Both the position numbers and the translations under genes were made by a program. Below, piece after piece: positions 34,940-44,238 of a DNA stretch of 64,000 nt (positions within the stretch are counted from its first letter, which is position 1; the number at the start of each line of letters is the position of its first letter). The stretch spans positions 3,224,001 to 3,288,000 of the forward strand of contig NZ_JAGIOI010000001.1 in assembly GCF_017876675.1 (NCBI RefSeq), given 5' to 3'. Below the pieces are notes generated by a model. The model was not told where the DNA came from, did no database searches, and saw nothing but the letters and a program-made list of their open reading frames with translations. The stretch is from Arthrobacter stackebrandtii. Its GTDB lineage: Bacteria; Actinomycetota; Actinomycetes; Actinomycetales; Micrococcaceae.

Positions 34940-37341
34940 AGAATGGAGCCCCGGGACGCCGGCCGGCACTGAGCATCGTCGTCCCGGTCTACAACGTGGC
35001 CCCGTGGCTGGACGAATGCCTGAACTCCCTGCGGAGCCAGTCCTTCTCCGACCTTGAGATCGTCGTCGTCAATGACGGCTCCACGGACTCCTCCGGCGCG
35101 ATTGCCCGCAGGCACGCCCAGGCCGATGCGAGGGTCACGGTCCACGACTTTGCCAACGGCGGGCTCGGGCGGGCCAGGAATCGCGGGCTGGAACTGTGCC
35201 GCGGAAGCTACGTCCTGTTCACCGACAGCGACGACCGGGTCCCGTCGGGCGCCGTCGCCGCCATGATGGCGCAGCTGCAGGAGAGCGGCTCCGACCTGGT
35301 CACCGGCAGGGCAGTGGACTTCTACACCGACCCCGAGAAGTACTCCGACTACTGGACCACCGTGTCCTCGGTGTTCACCCGCTCCCGTCAGGGCGTGACG
35401 CTGGCGGCCCACCCTGAACTGATCCACGACCACACGGTGTGGAACAAGGTCTACTCCCTGGCCTTCCTGCAGGAGCACGGCATCCGCTTCTCCGAAGACA
35501 CCCTGTGCGAGGACGTCTACTTTTGCGCCCAGGCCTATGCCAAGGCCGTCAGCGTGGACATCGTCAGCGACTACGTCTACGAGCACCGACGCCGCCGCGG
35601 CGCCATTTCCAACTCCCTGGGGGACGCCAAGCCCCTCACCGACTGGATGGCCGAGACTCAAAAGGTCCTCGGGCTGCTCACGGACCAGCCCGCTGCCGTC
35701 CGGGACGCCTACGTGTCCCGGCTCCTGCGCATCGAGGCCTTTGACCGTGCCCGCTGGGTCGACGCGGGCACGCCGCAGGAAGTCAAGGCTGCCCTTGCGC
35801 AGCTGGTTGCCGGGCTGCTGGACCTTGGCTCGGCGGAGGCCGTCCGGGCGGTGCCGCAACGGCATCTGGCCGTGCTGGAGTCACTCCGCCTCGAGGTGCT
35901 CAGCGCCTCGCGGCCCCGCATGGAGGCACCGCAGCTGTCCGTGGTGGTGCCCACGCTGAACGTCGAACGCTGGATCGACGACTGCCTCCTCAGCATCCGC
36001 CGCCAGGATTTTGCCAATCTTGAGATCATCGTGGTCGACGACGGCAGCGAAGACAAGACCGTCAACGCCATTGCCGAACACCTCCGCGACGATCCGCGCA
36101 TCCACTACGTGCGGTCCTACGGCGCCGGCGGGGGAACGGCCCGCAACACCGGCACCGACGCCGCCCGCGGCGAGTTCCTGGCCTTTGCCGACGGCGACGA
36201 CATGGTCCCGCAGGGCGCCTACACCCGCTTCATTGAACAGCTGGAGCGCAGCGGCTCGGACATGGCCGTGGGCGACTACCTGCAGCTGAGCAAGGACGGG
36301 GTGTGGCACCCCCACTGGAAGAACAAGCGCTTTTCCGTGCTGCGCGAGGCCATCACCATCGCGCAGTTCCCGGAGCTGGTCATGAACCGCTGCTGCTGGG
36401 ACAAGATGTTCCGCCGCCAGTTCTGGGACAGGAGCGGCAACTTCTTCCCTGACGCGCGGCGGGCCAACGACATTGCGCCCATGGTCCGCGCCTATGTCGG
36501 TGCGGCCTCCCTGGACGTGGTCCCGGGCCCGTCGTACGTGTACCGCAAGCGCCCCGGCAACTCCTCCATGACCGCCAAGGCGTCGAATCCCGCCAGCCTG
36601 CAGAACTACCTGGAACAGGAACTTGCCTGCGCCCGCATGGTGCTGGCCACGCACAGCCCTGAACTGGCGCAGGCCTACTTTTCTGCAGTTGCGGAGCGGG
36701 ACCTGTGGGTGCACCTGAAGGGATTCCTTGCCAGCGGGGGAGCCAGGAACCCCCTGGTGGCCCGGCCGGTGTTTGACGCGGCCGCCTCACTGCTGCGCGT
36801 GGTGCCCCGGAGCTACCTCGCGGCGCTGGAGCCCACCAAGAAGCTCGTCTACCAGCTGCTCCTGAGCGGCAACACGGGACCGCTCGCCAACGCGCGGCGG
36901 GGCGCCCTGGACATGGAGCGGGGCGGCATCGGGGCACTGTTCCCGTGGAAGGATGCACTGATCGTGTCCGCAGATGAGCACGTGCAGCTGGAACTGCGCC
37001 GCCAGGCGTACAGCCGCGGCGTCCTGAACCGCCTCGTCAACGACTGGCCCCGCCTCCCCGAGGACCAGCGGCGCCTCGCCAGGGCCAGGGTCGTGCGCTT
37101 CGCCGGCGCCAACATCGGCCGTCTCGGCAGCCTGCACCGGTCGCCGGCCGACAGGGTGCGGTTCACCCTGATTGCCGCAGGCAGCACCGGCGCCATCGGT
37201 GCCGTCCAGGCGCTCTCCGGCAAGGGCCACCCCAAGCGCCGGATGTGGCGGATGCTGAACCGGCAGCCGCTGGCCGTGCAGCGCGTCGTCCGCCAGGGCT
37301 GGAAAACCGTCCAGCGCGCCGCCCTGGCGGTGTCACCGTGA
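34936..37341 (+). CDS. Two-domain GT2 glycosyltransferase
   Basis: An 801-residue protein starting with GTG in the ugd stop. It has two complete GT-A modules. The first (about 12-230) has LSIVVPVYNVAPWLDECLNS, IVVVNDGSTDSSG and FTDSDDRVP. The second (about 332-540) has LSVVVPTLNVERWIDDCLLS, IIVVDDGSEDKT and FADGDDMVP. The C-terminal 250 residues are alpha-helical and unassigned. Tandem GT2 modules usually add two different sugars or alternate linkages in a polymer. No membrane segments are seen. Confidence 0.85.
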   Translation: MKNGAPGRRPALSIVVPVYNVAPWLDECLNSLRSQSFSDLEIVVVNDGSTDSSGAIARRHAQADARVTVHDFANGGLGRARNRGLELCRGSYVLFTDSDDRVPSGAVAAMMAQLQESGSDLVTGRAVDFYTDPEKYSDYWTTVSSVFTRSRQGVTLAAHPELIHDHTVWNKVYSLAFLQEHGIRFSEDTLCEDVYFCAQAYAKAVSVDIVSDYVYEHRRRRGAISNSLGDAKPLTDWMAETQKVLGLLTDQPAAVRDAYVSRLLRIEAFDRARWVDAGTPQEVKAALAQLVAGLLDLGSAEAVRAVPQRHLAVLESLRLEVLSASRPRMEAPQLSVVVPTLNVERWIDDCLLSIRRQDFANLEIIVVDDGSEDKTVNAIAEHLRDDPRIHYVRSYGAGGGTARNTGTDAARGEFLAFADGDDMVPQGAYTRFIEQLERSGSDMAVGDYLQLSKDGVWHPHWKNKRFSVLREAITIAQFPELVMNRCCWDKMFRRQFWDRSGNFFPDARRANDIAPMVRAYVGAASLDVVPGPSYVYRKRPGNSSMTAKASNPASLQNYLEQELACARMVLATHSPELAQAYFSAVAERDLWVHLKGFLASGGARNPLVARPVFDAAASLLRVVPRSYLAALEPTKKLVYQLLLSGNTGPLANARRGALDMERGGIGALFPWKDALIVSADEHVQLELRRQAYSRGVLNRLVNDWPRLPEDQRRLARARVVRFAGANIGRLGSLHRSPADRVRFTLIAAGSTGAIGAVQALSGKGHPKRRMWRMLNRQPLAVQRVVRQGWKTVQRAALAVSP

Positions 37342-38423
37342 CCGCACCACAGACAGAAAGCACCCCATTGCAACGCAGGATCTTCGTCTTCCCCTACTGG
37401 GCAGACAACGCCTTCATCGACATCATGTACATGGCCAGCGCCAGCCGCGGGATCGGCATCGTCAAGACCTATTACCTGGATGACCTCCAGCGGGCCATTG
37501 AAAGCGGCAACCCCGGCGACGTGCTCCACATCCACTGGACCACGCGCGTCTGCCAGGAGGCTGCCTCCGAGGAGGACGCGGAACAACGCCTCACCCGGTT
37601 TGCAGGCACCCTGGCCCTCGCCAAGGAGCGCGGGGTCCGGATTGTCTGGACCGTGCACAACGCCATGGCCCACGACGCCCGGTACGTGGAGCTGGAGACG
37701 CAGCTGTACCGTGTCCTGGCCGAGGCCGCGGACAAGATCCACATCATGAACCCGCAGACGCCGGAGATCGTGCGCGAAACCTTCACCATCGATCCGGCGA
37801 AGACCGTGGCCATACCCCACCCCAGCTACCGGGGCTGGTATGACAACAGCCTGAGCCGGAAGTCGGCCCGGGCCTCGCTGCGCCTGCCGCAGGACGCCAA
37901 GGCCGTGCTGTTCTTTGGCAACATCAAGCCGTACAAGGGCGTGCTGGAGCTCATTGCGGCCATCAAGTGCCTGCAGGAGATCGACCCCTCCGTGCACCTG
38001 CTGCTGGCCGGCCGCGTCTCGGACGCAGACCGGGGCGTCCTGGACGCGGCCCTCTCGTCCGGGGTGAAGCACATCAAGGAGCTGGGCTACATCCCGGCGG
38101 AGGACACGCCCCGGTGGTTCAACGCGGCGGACCTGACAGTGCTGCCCTACAAGCGCTCGCTGAACTCCGGCTCCCTGCAGCTGGCGGCCTCCTTCGACCT
38201 GCCGGCCCTCGTGCCGGACCAGGCCGAGCTGCGGGCCGTGTATGGCGGCGAGCAGTGGGTGGGCTTCTACGAAGAGGACCGGGAACCGCGCGAGCTCGCC
38301 TTCCGCATCGCGGCCTCCCTGGCGGAGGCCCCCCGGCAGCGCCGGGCAGCCTACGAGTTCTCACGCCAGTACCCTCCCTTCGCCATGAGCAACGACTTCG
38401 CCGATGCCGTTGCGCAACTCTGA
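37338..38423 (+). CDS. GT4-like glycosyltransferase
   Basis: A 361-residue protein; GTG 37338 overlaps the previous stop by 4 bp. GT-B fold features include an N-terminal domain with LHIHWTTRVCQEA and IVWTVHNAMAHDA. A nucleotide-sugar domain begins FFGNIKPYKGVLELIAAI and continues DLTVLPYKRSLNSGSLQLAASFDLPALVP. This resembles GT4-type enzymes acting on UDP-sugars. Part of the tightly coupled ugd operon. Confidence 0.8.
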   Translation: MTAPQTESTPLQRRIFVFPYWADNAFIDIMYMASASRGIGIVKTYYLDDLQRAIESGNPGDVLHIHWTTRVCQEAASEEDAEQRLTRFAGTLALAKERGVRIVWTVHNAMAHDARYVELETQLYRVLAEAADKIHIMNPQTPEIVRETFTIDPAKTVAIPHPSYRGWYDNSLSRKSARASLRLPQDAKAVLFFGNIKPYKGVLELIAAIKCLQEIDPSVHLLLAGRVSDADRGVLDAALSSGVKHIKELGYIPAEDTPRWFNAADLTVLPYKRSLNSGSLQLAASFDLPALVPDQAELRAVYGGEQWVGFYEEDREPRELAFRIAASLAEAPRQRRAAYEFSRQYPPFAMSNDFADAVAQL

Positions 38424-38451
38424 AACCACCTCCGGAAAGGGGCCCGCAGCC

Positions 38452-39519
38452 ATGGTAGTGGACCAGGAAAGCCGCCGCTCACCCTACAAGGGGAGGGAGG
38501 CCAAGTCCTTTTGGAAGCAGTCCGTCGCCGGCAGGGCGCCGCACCAGCTGCCCGGCCTGTACAGCAGGAAGTTTGGGATCGCCCCCACCGACGGCATCAT
38601 GACGGCAGGCAGCTGCTTTGCCCAGCACATCGCCAGGCACCTCCGCGCCGCCGGCTACAACGTCCTGGACACGGAACCGGCCCCGCCGTGGATGTCCGGG
38701 GAAACGGCCCAGCGCTACGGCTTCGGCACCTACTCGGCCAGGTTCGGCAACATCTACTATGTCCGCCAGTTCCTCCAGCTCGTCCAGGAAGCCACAGGCC
38801 GGCGCACCCCGGCGGACATCGCCTGGGAAAAGGACGGGCGCTACTTTGACGCCCTGCGTCCCGCCGTGGAGCCGCACGGGCTCGAGACTGCCGAGCTGGT
38901 CAGCCTGCACCGGGAGCAGCACCTGGCCCGCGTCAGGCAACTGCTGGCCGGCACCAGCGTCCTCGTCTTCACCCTGGGCCTGACGGAGGGCTGGGTGCAC
39001 ACAGCCTCGGGAACGCTCTATCCGACGGCGCCCGGAACCATCGCGGGCGACTACGACCCCGCCACGTACCACTTCCACAACTTCAGCTACGCCGAGGTGC
39101 ACGCGGACCTCATCGAGCTGCGCCAGCTCCTGCAGCAGCTGTCCCCGGGCCTGAAGATCATCCTGACGGTCTCGCCGGTGTCCCTCGCCGCAACGGCCGG
39201 CGGCGAGCACGTGCTGCCGGCCACCGTGTACTCAAAGTCGGTCCTGCGCGCCGCCGCGGGCGCGCTCGCAGGCGAGTTTGCCGACGTCGACTATTTCCCC
39301 TCCTACGAGGTCATCACCGGCGCACCATCCGGCAACTCGCTGCTGGATGCCACGCTGCGCAACGTCACGCCGGAGGGCGTGGAAACCGTCATGGGGTACT
39401 TCTTCGCGGAACACCCGGTCCATGCAGTGGCGGCGGACCCCGCCCCGGGGCAGCCGGCGGCGCCAAGCGCCGAGGCCGTCCTGTGTGAAGAAGCACTATT
39501 GGAGGCATTCGGATCATGA
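38452..39519 (+). CDS. GSCFA-domain protein (SGNH-like)
   Basis: A 355-residue protein. ATG 38452 has GGAAAGGGG ten bases upstream; ATG 38404 is an alternative. The name-giving motif appears as TAGSCFAQHIARHLRAAGYN (near residue 50). TLGLTEGWVH and LTVSPVSLAAT are further family landmarks, with YSKSVLRAAAG. GSCFA proteins are related to SGNH/GDSL esterases and occur in surface-glycan loci, where they are suspected of adding or removing acyl groups. There is no signal peptide, so action would be cytoplasmic. It overlaps a second, short SGNH-like gene by 4 bp. Confidence 0.75.
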   Translation: MVVDQESRRSPYKGREAKSFWKQSVAGRAPHQLPGLYSRKFGIAPTDGIMTAGSCFAQHIARHLRAAGYNVLDTEPAPPWMSGETAQRYGFGTYSARFGNIYYVRQFLQLVQEATGRRTPADIAWEKDGRYFDALRPAVEPHGLETAELVSLHREQHLARVRQLLAGTSVLVFTLGLTEGWVHTASGTLYPTAPGTIAGDYDPATYHFHNFSYAEVHADLIELRQLLQQLSPGLKIILTVSPVSLAATAGGEHVLPATVYSKSVLRAAAGALAGEFADVDYFPSYEVITGAPSGNSLLDATLRNVTPEGVETVMGYFFAEHPVHAVAADPAPGQPAAPSAEAVLCEEALLEAFGS

Positions 39520-40301
39520 GAATTTGCTTTGTCGGCGACTCGCACCTGGGCCACGTCAAGCCCGCCTGGGACGAACTCGCCCAGGCCCACCCGCAGCTCT
39601 CGGTGGACTTCAAGATTGAACGCACCTACGGTGAAAACCCCCTCGTCATCCGGGACTCCGGGCTGGGGGAGCAGGACGTGCCGGCCGTGTTTGAGGACAT
39701 CAGGCTCGTCTACGGTGAGATCCTGGACTGCGCCCGCTACGAGGTCTTTGTGGTGTTCGGCATGCACTACTCCATGAACACCCTCGCCCGGACCTACCCG
39801 CGCTTCTGCAGCGACCACCAGGCCCGGGGTGCCGGCACCTACATGCTCTCCCGTGAGGCATACCAGGCCTCCGCCAACGAGCTGCTGATGAGCCACAAGG
39901 CCGGGCGCATCATCCGGGCCCTGCGCGCCCGCACGGACAAGCCGATCGTCTATGTCCAGCAGCCGCTGCCGCTGGAATGGATCGCCGCCCGCAGCGACCT
40001 GGACTTCGGCTTCTACCAGGATGTGCTCGGCAATGCCGACGACGCCGGGCTGGCCGCCGTCTACGCCAACTCGCTCGCCCACCTGGACACGCTGGGCGTG
40101 CACGTCCGCCCGCAGCCCGCAGCCACCCGGTCGGGCAACATCTTTACCCAGGCCCGGTACGGGCTGGCGGATGCGGCGGACACCTCGCCGGAATCGCTCT
40201 ACAGCCGCGGCGACTACTACCACATGAACAAGGACTACGGCCTGCTGGCATTGGACGACCTCTTCACCTCGGAAACGGCCGCCCTGTTCCGCCGGCAGTG
40301 A
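39516..40301 (+). CDS. Putative SGNH-fold protein
   Basis: A 261-residue protein beginning MRICFVGDSHLGHVKPAWDE. The GDSH start block is that of SGNH/GDSL-like hydrolases (Ser of GDS as candidate nucleophile). A C-terminal DxxH-type block could be YYHMNKDYG. It is translationally coupled (ATGA) to the GSCFA gene, and the two may form one modification enzyme. Substrate not readable. Last gene of the first glycan operon. Confidence 0.55.
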   Translation: MRICFVGDSHLGHVKPAWDELAQAHPQLSVDFKIERTYGENPLVIRDSGLGEQDVPAVFEDIRLVYGEILDCARYEVFVVFGMHYSMNTLARTYPRFCSDHQARGAGTYMLSREAYQASANELLMSHKAGRIIRALRARTDKPIVYVQQPLPLEWIAARSDLDFGFYQDVLGNADDAGLAAVYANSLAHLDTLGVHVRPQPAATRSGNIFTQARYGLADAADTSPESLYSRGDYYHMNKDYGLLALDDLFTSETAALFRRQ

Positions 40302-40397
40302 CCCGGGGCCCCTCCTGCCGCGAGCCGCTAAACTGGGGCGTCGGCCATTCCGCCGGCACAGCACCCCAGACAGGCCATCCAAGGAGCCCTTCCGCCC

Positions 40398-41543
40398 ATG
40401 AGCACCGAGCCGTCCACCGCGCAGTCCGCCCCCACCGTGAGCTGGATGCGCGACGGCGCCGAGCACACCGCCCGCTGGTTCTCCGCCGGCGGTGCCGCCG
40501 CGCCCAGGAACGTCACCGCCGTGGATGACTCCCTCACCGCCGACGACGCCTACCGCCTCGCCGCGCAGGGCACCGCCATGCTGTGGCAGGGCGACTACCA
40601 CAACGCCCGCCAGCTGCTCTCGGCCATGGCCCGCCGCCTGCCCGCCTTTTCCAGGCACGACGGCGAGGATGTCGCCAAGGCCTTCTACCGCTACCGCCAG
40701 GGGAGGACGCAGCGGGCACGGATGCTCGGGCTGCTGCTGGTCCCGCTGGAGCCCGGCCCTGCAGTCGCCCTGAGAAGGGCGCCGGACGTGGCACAGGCCT
40801 GGGCTGCCGCGGCAGGGGACGTCGCGGAGGCAACCGTCACGCCGCTGCAGGATGTCCTCGGCGCCGTCGGCGCCTTTGAGTGGCGCCGCAACGGCGTCTT
40901 TGTGGAGGAGCTGGACGCGGTCATCCATCCCCACTACGGCACCTTTGCCCCCATCCGCAGCGAGTACCTGGGACTCGTGGACCGGGCGGAGCTGCCATCC
41001 ACGGAGCTGGCCTTCGACATCGGCACCGGCACCGGCGTCCTCGCGGCCATCCTGGCCAAGCGCGGGGTCAAGAAGGTCATCGCCACCGACACCGAACCCC
41101 GGGCCATTGCATGCGCCCGGGAAAACCTGGCCAGCCTCGGCCTGGACGGCATCGTCGAGCCAACCCTGGTCAGCATGTTCCCGGACGGCAAGGCGCCGCT
41201 GATTGTCTGCAACCCGCCGTGGCTGCCCGGCACCGCCAACACGCTTCTGGACAATGCGGTCTACGACCCCAAGAGCCGCATGCTCAAGGCGTTCATTACC
41301 GGCCTGCGGGCCCACCTGGCTCACGGGGGAGAGGGCTGGCTGATCATCTCGGACCTGGCCGAGCACCTCGGCCTGCGCTCCCGCGACGAGCTGCTGCAGT
41401 GGATCGCCAACGCCGGCCTCGAGGTCAGGGACAAGCTGGACACCGAACCGCGCCACCCGCGCTCGATGGACCGCAGCGACCCCTTCTTCGACGCCCGCTC
41501 CCGCGAGGTCACCTCGCTGTGGAAGCTGGCGGCACGGAGTTAG
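40398..41543 (+). CDS. Class I SAM-dependent methyltransferase
   Basis: A 381-residue protein. After a 190-residue N-terminal region, the SAM-binding motif is AFDIGTGTGVLAAILAKRG, motif II is VIATDTEPRAIACARENL, and the catalytic motif is NPPWLPG. NPPW resembles the NPPY motif of PrmC/RlmG-type methylases acting on exocyclic or glutamine nitrogen. Such an N-terminal extension is seen in RNA- or protein-targeting members. It is probably unrelated to the glycan genes around it. Substrate unknown. Confidence 0.8.
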   Translation: MSTEPSTAQSAPTVSWMRDGAEHTARWFSAGGAAAPRNVTAVDDSLTADDAYRLAAQGTAMLWQGDYHNARQLLSAMARRLPAFSRHDGEDVAKAFYRYRQGRTQRARMLGLLLVPLEPGPAVALRRAPDVAQAWAAAAGDVAEATVTPLQDVLGAVGAFEWRRNGVFVEELDAVIHPHYGTFAPIRSEYLGLVDRAELPSTELAFDIGTGTGVLAAILAKRGVKKVIATDTEPRAIACARENLASLGLDGIVEPTLVSMFPDGKAPLIVCNPPWLPGTANTLLDNAVYDPKSRMLKAFITGLRAHLAHGGEGWLIISDLAEHLGLRSRDELLQWIANAGLEVRDKLDTEPRHPRSMDRSDPFFDARSREVTSLWKLAARS

Positions 41544-41664
41544 CCAGGCCGTGGTGTGCTCTGTGAAGCAGTGAAGACTGTGATGTAGTTAACGGATCGC
41601 CAGATCGTGACCCTGAAATTCTTGGAGTTTGTCGCAGGGCATTGAATTTCAACGAGGAGTTCCC

Positions 41665-42222
41665 ATGGCTGCTGGATATTTGTACCTCACACGAAATGTG
41701 GATGACGGCTGGGTCTATGTCGGCCAATCTAGCCGTCTGGATGAGCGGAGTGTTTCAAAATATCTTGGCAGCGGTGACTTGATGTCCCAAGCGATTCAAG
41801 AACACGGGGAATCCGCATTCAGGAAAGAGATCCTCGCGTACTACGACGACCAGAACGAACTCGACTATGCCGAAATTCTTGAGATCGCCAGGCTCCGCGC
41901 GGGGGGATTTGAGCTGTACAACTCCGGGGTCGGAGGCCCCAGGACAGAATCTCGGTTCATCGGCGCCATGCACTCCGAGTTTGGGGTTTCTCCGGTGGTT
42001 TTTCCGGCGTGGTACCGGGTAGTTAGAAGTCATCCTGAAGCGGTAAAAGGACTGCTCAAAGACATCGGTGCACCCTCAACCGAAGAATTCTATTGGGAAT
42101 TAGAGCGACAACTGCAAGTGACACAAGACCTGAACAGGAAGTGTGCGAAGTGCGGTGCTGGAATCGCCCAAGTCTGTCGAACCAAGACCGGCAAACCGGC
42201 ACGCAACCACGCTGGACGGTAG
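41665..42222 (+). CDS. GIY-YIG-like nuclease with zinc-ribbon tail
   Basis: A 185-residue protein; ATG 41665 follows GAGGAG. The N-terminus (GYLYLTRNVDDGWVYVGQSS) matches the GIY-YIG pattern with LYL and VYVG in place of the name residues. SKYLGSG and ILEIARLRAGGFELYNSGVGG resemble phage-type homing-endonuclease segments. The C-terminus CAKCGAGIAQVCRTKTGKPA is a three- or four-ligand zinc motif as seen in restriction-related proteins. Its lower GC and solitary place between housekeeping and envelope genes suggest a recent insertion. Catalytic competence is uncertain. Confidence 0.6.
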   Translation: MAAGYLYLTRNVDDGWVYVGQSSRLDERSVSKYLGSGDLMSQAIQEHGESAFRKEILAYYDDQNELDYAEILEIARLRAGGFELYNSGVGGPRTESRFIGAMHSEFGVSPVVFPAWYRVVRSHPEAVKGLLKDIGAPSTEEFYWELERQLQVTQDLNRKCAKCGAGIAQVCRTKTGKPARNHAGR

Positions 42223-42276
42223 CCGCGCGGATGCCAGGAAAATAGTATGGGCCGGGGCCCTTACGTTGTGACGGGC

Positions 42277-42398
42277 TCAGTTGCTCACAAAAGTGTCGGA
42301 AGGCTTCGTGAGCAACTGCTCCCAGTCGTCGAATTCCTGTTCCTGGGCTTTCGGAACCACGGCATCCAACAGATCGTCAACGTCGGTGCTTGGCCAGA
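42277..42398 (-). pseudogene. Possible shifted 3' coding tail behind DUF3515 gene
   Basis: Just after the DUF3515 stop, the neighbouring frame reads on for about 40 residues (LPVIWPSTDVDDLLDAVV, KAQEQEFDDWEQLL) with protein-like composition until a stop at 42277. It could be the original C-terminus lost by a +1/-1 frameshift, or the end of another truncated gene. A hairpin (arms 42278-42288 and 42308-42318) overlaps its end. It may also be chance. Confidence 0.3.
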
Positions 42399-42857
42399 TC
42401 ACAGGCAGCCGCCGGTCGAGGGGATCTTTGCCGCCGCGGCGGAGATCTGGGTCAGGGCCGTGTCGGACGGGATCTTGTTCTCGGACAGGATCAGTTCGGT
42501 GGCAGGGTTGCGCCCGTACGTCGTGAACGTCCACGAATTGTTCTCCGTCTCCTTCATGACCCAGTCCACGCCGTTGATGGTGACGCACTTGTCTGTCGTC
42601 GGACCGGGCACCGTGACACCGCAGCGCAGCACGGCCACGGACGGCTCGCCCCATGCCGCCGTCGCCTGGCTCGTGGTGGTGCGGCGCTTGGCTTCGGCCA
42701 GGGAATCCGGCAGGGCCACCATCATGGGTGCGCAGGCCGGGTTGTTGGCATCGGCGGCTGCATCGATCGTCACGGTGGGGGCGCAGGCGGTCAGGACCAG
42801 CAGGGCGGCGGCCGCAAAAGGCACAGCAATCCGCCAGGAACGAGAAATCAAAGGCAT
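42399..42857 (-). CDS. DUF3515-type lipoprotein
   Basis: A 152-residue exported lipoprotein: signal MPLISRSWRIAVPFAAAALL with lipobox LTAC (Cys25). The mature part (CAPMMVALPDSLAEAKRRTT, AAWGEPSVAVLRCGV, VNGVDWV-like INGVDWVMKE) fits the DUF3515 family of small actinobacterial lipoproteins. Four further cysteines could form two disulfides. In other actinomycetes the family is often found near ddl; here about 12 kb of glycan genes lie between, as if inserted. ATG 42857 is used; the longer frame runs through the LCP promoter. Confidence 0.7.
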   Translation of the reverse strand: MPLISRSWRIAVPFAAAALLVLTACAPTVTIDAAADANNPACAPMMVALPDSLAEAKRRTTTSQATAAWGEPSVAVLRCGVTVPGPTTDKCVTINGVDWVMKETENNSWTFTTYGRNPATELILSENKIPSDTALTQISAAAAKIPSTGGCL

Positions 42858-43001
42858 GCCTAGAAGCTTATCCGGTGAAGCTGGGAACCTCCCGGCCCTG
42901 GGGCGGGCAGCGAACACGCTCCGGGCGCGGCCACGCCGAAAAACAAGAAAGCCGTGGACATTCAGCCGCCACGCAGCAATCGTCCAGAAAACCATGGCAC
43001 C

Positions 43002-44081
43002 ATGAAACATATGACTGATCTCCTCGATGCGGCCGGCCCCGGCGCGCCCGGACACGGCCCGCGACGCCAGAACCGCAGCCAAGAACCCAAAAAGAAGAAG
43101 ACCGCACGCAACGTCCTCTTCTTTTTTCTTGGCCTCTTCGTCATCGCGGCCTTGGTCGCCACCTTCTTCGTGGCCAAGCTCGCCAGCGACTTCAACAGCG
43201 GTGCACAAACCATCACCAAGGAAAAGGTCTTCCCCAAGGAGGACAGCCGCCCGGCACCAGCCTCAACCGGCGCCAAGAACATCCTGCTGCTCGGCAGCGA
43301 CAGCCGCGGCGACGGCGTGGACATGGCAGAAGGCGGGCAGGCTTCCGACCAGCGCTCCGACACCATGATGTGGGTCCACATCCCGGCCAACCGCAAGAAC
43401 GTCACCATGATGTCCATCATGCGCGACACCTGGGTTGACATCCCCGGCTTCGGCGAGGCCAAGATCAACGCGGCCATGGCCTACGGCGGCGTCCCGCTCG
43501 TGGTCCAGACGCTCGAGGGCATGTTCCAGAACCGCATCGACCACGTCGCCATCGTGGACTTCGAGGGCTTCAAGGCCATCACGGACGCCCTGGGCGGCGT
43601 CACGGTCCCGGTCACCGTGCCGTTCACCACATCGCACGGCAACCACACCTTCGCAGCGGGCCCGCAGAAGATGAACGGAGACCAGGCGCTCGCCTTTGTC
43701 CGCGAACGTTACTCCTTCGCCGACGGCGACTACCAGCGCGTACGCAACCAGCAGCTCTTCCTCAAGGCAGTCATGAACACCGTGCTGACCCCGGCGACGC
43801 TGACCAATCCCATGAAAATCAGCGAGTTGGTCGGCCAGGTCTCCCCGTACATTTCCGTGGATGAGAGCCTGGATGCAGGAACCCTCGGCGCCCTCGCGCT
43901 GAGCCTTCGTGACGTCCGCAGCGCAAATGTGATCTCTTTCACGCTGCCAAATCTTGGCACCGGAACCAGTGCGGACGGCCAGTCCATTGTTATCAAGGAC
44001 GATGCCGCCGTGCAGGGCATCGCAGATGCACTCACCAAAGATTCGCTCGTGTCATACCTCTCCCAAAACGGTCTCGGCTGA
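43002..44081 (+). CDS. LytR-CpsA-Psr (LCP) glycopolymer transferase
   Basis: A 359-residue membrane-anchored enzyme (ATG 43002; ATG 43011 and GTG 42954 also possible). A basic cytoplasmic N-terminus (RRQNRSQEPKKKK) and one membrane helix (VLFFFLGLFVIAALVATFFVA) precede the extracellular LCP domain. LCP signatures are ILLLGSDSRGDG, SDTMMWVHIP, MSIMRDTWVDIPG, KINAAMAYGG and FVRERYSFADGDYQRVRNQQ. LCP proteins transfer undecaprenyl-linked anionic polymers to peptidoglycan muramic acid. It opens the second glycan operon, so it may attach the polymer made there. Confidence 0.9.
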   Translation: MKHMTDLLDAAGPGAPGHGPRRQNRSQEPKKKKTARNVLFFFLGLFVIAALVATFFVAKLASDFNSGAQTITKEKVFPKEDSRPAPASTGAKNILLLGSDSRGDGVDMAEGGQASDQRSDTMMWVHIPANRKNVTMMSIMRDTWVDIPGFGEAKINAAMAYGGVPLVVQTLEGMFQNRIDHVAIVDFEGFKAITDALGGVTVPVTVPFTTSHGNHTFAAGPQKMNGDQALAFVRERYSFADGDYQRVRNQQLFLKAVMNTVLTPATLTNPMKISELVGQVSPYISVDESLDAGTLGALALSLRDVRSANVISFTLPNLGTGTSADGQSIVIKDDAAVQGIADALTKDSLVSYLSQNGLG

Positions 44082-44238
44082 TCCCTCCTTCCCGGAAGCG
44101 GCCGTGGAAATATGCGATAATAACGTGTTCGGACTTCGCGGTTTGATAGATTCTCGCTGCTGACAGTCCAACGCTCGTACTTTCTGCGGCCACGTCGTGG
44201 CCGGGGTGTTTGTGGATGAAGGGGAAAACTTGGGGCTA

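Noticed and set aside
39303-41456. 717-codon minus-strand frame
   Set aside because: Runs through the GSCFA, SGNH and methyltransferase genes; glycine/glutamine/valine-rich shadow composition.
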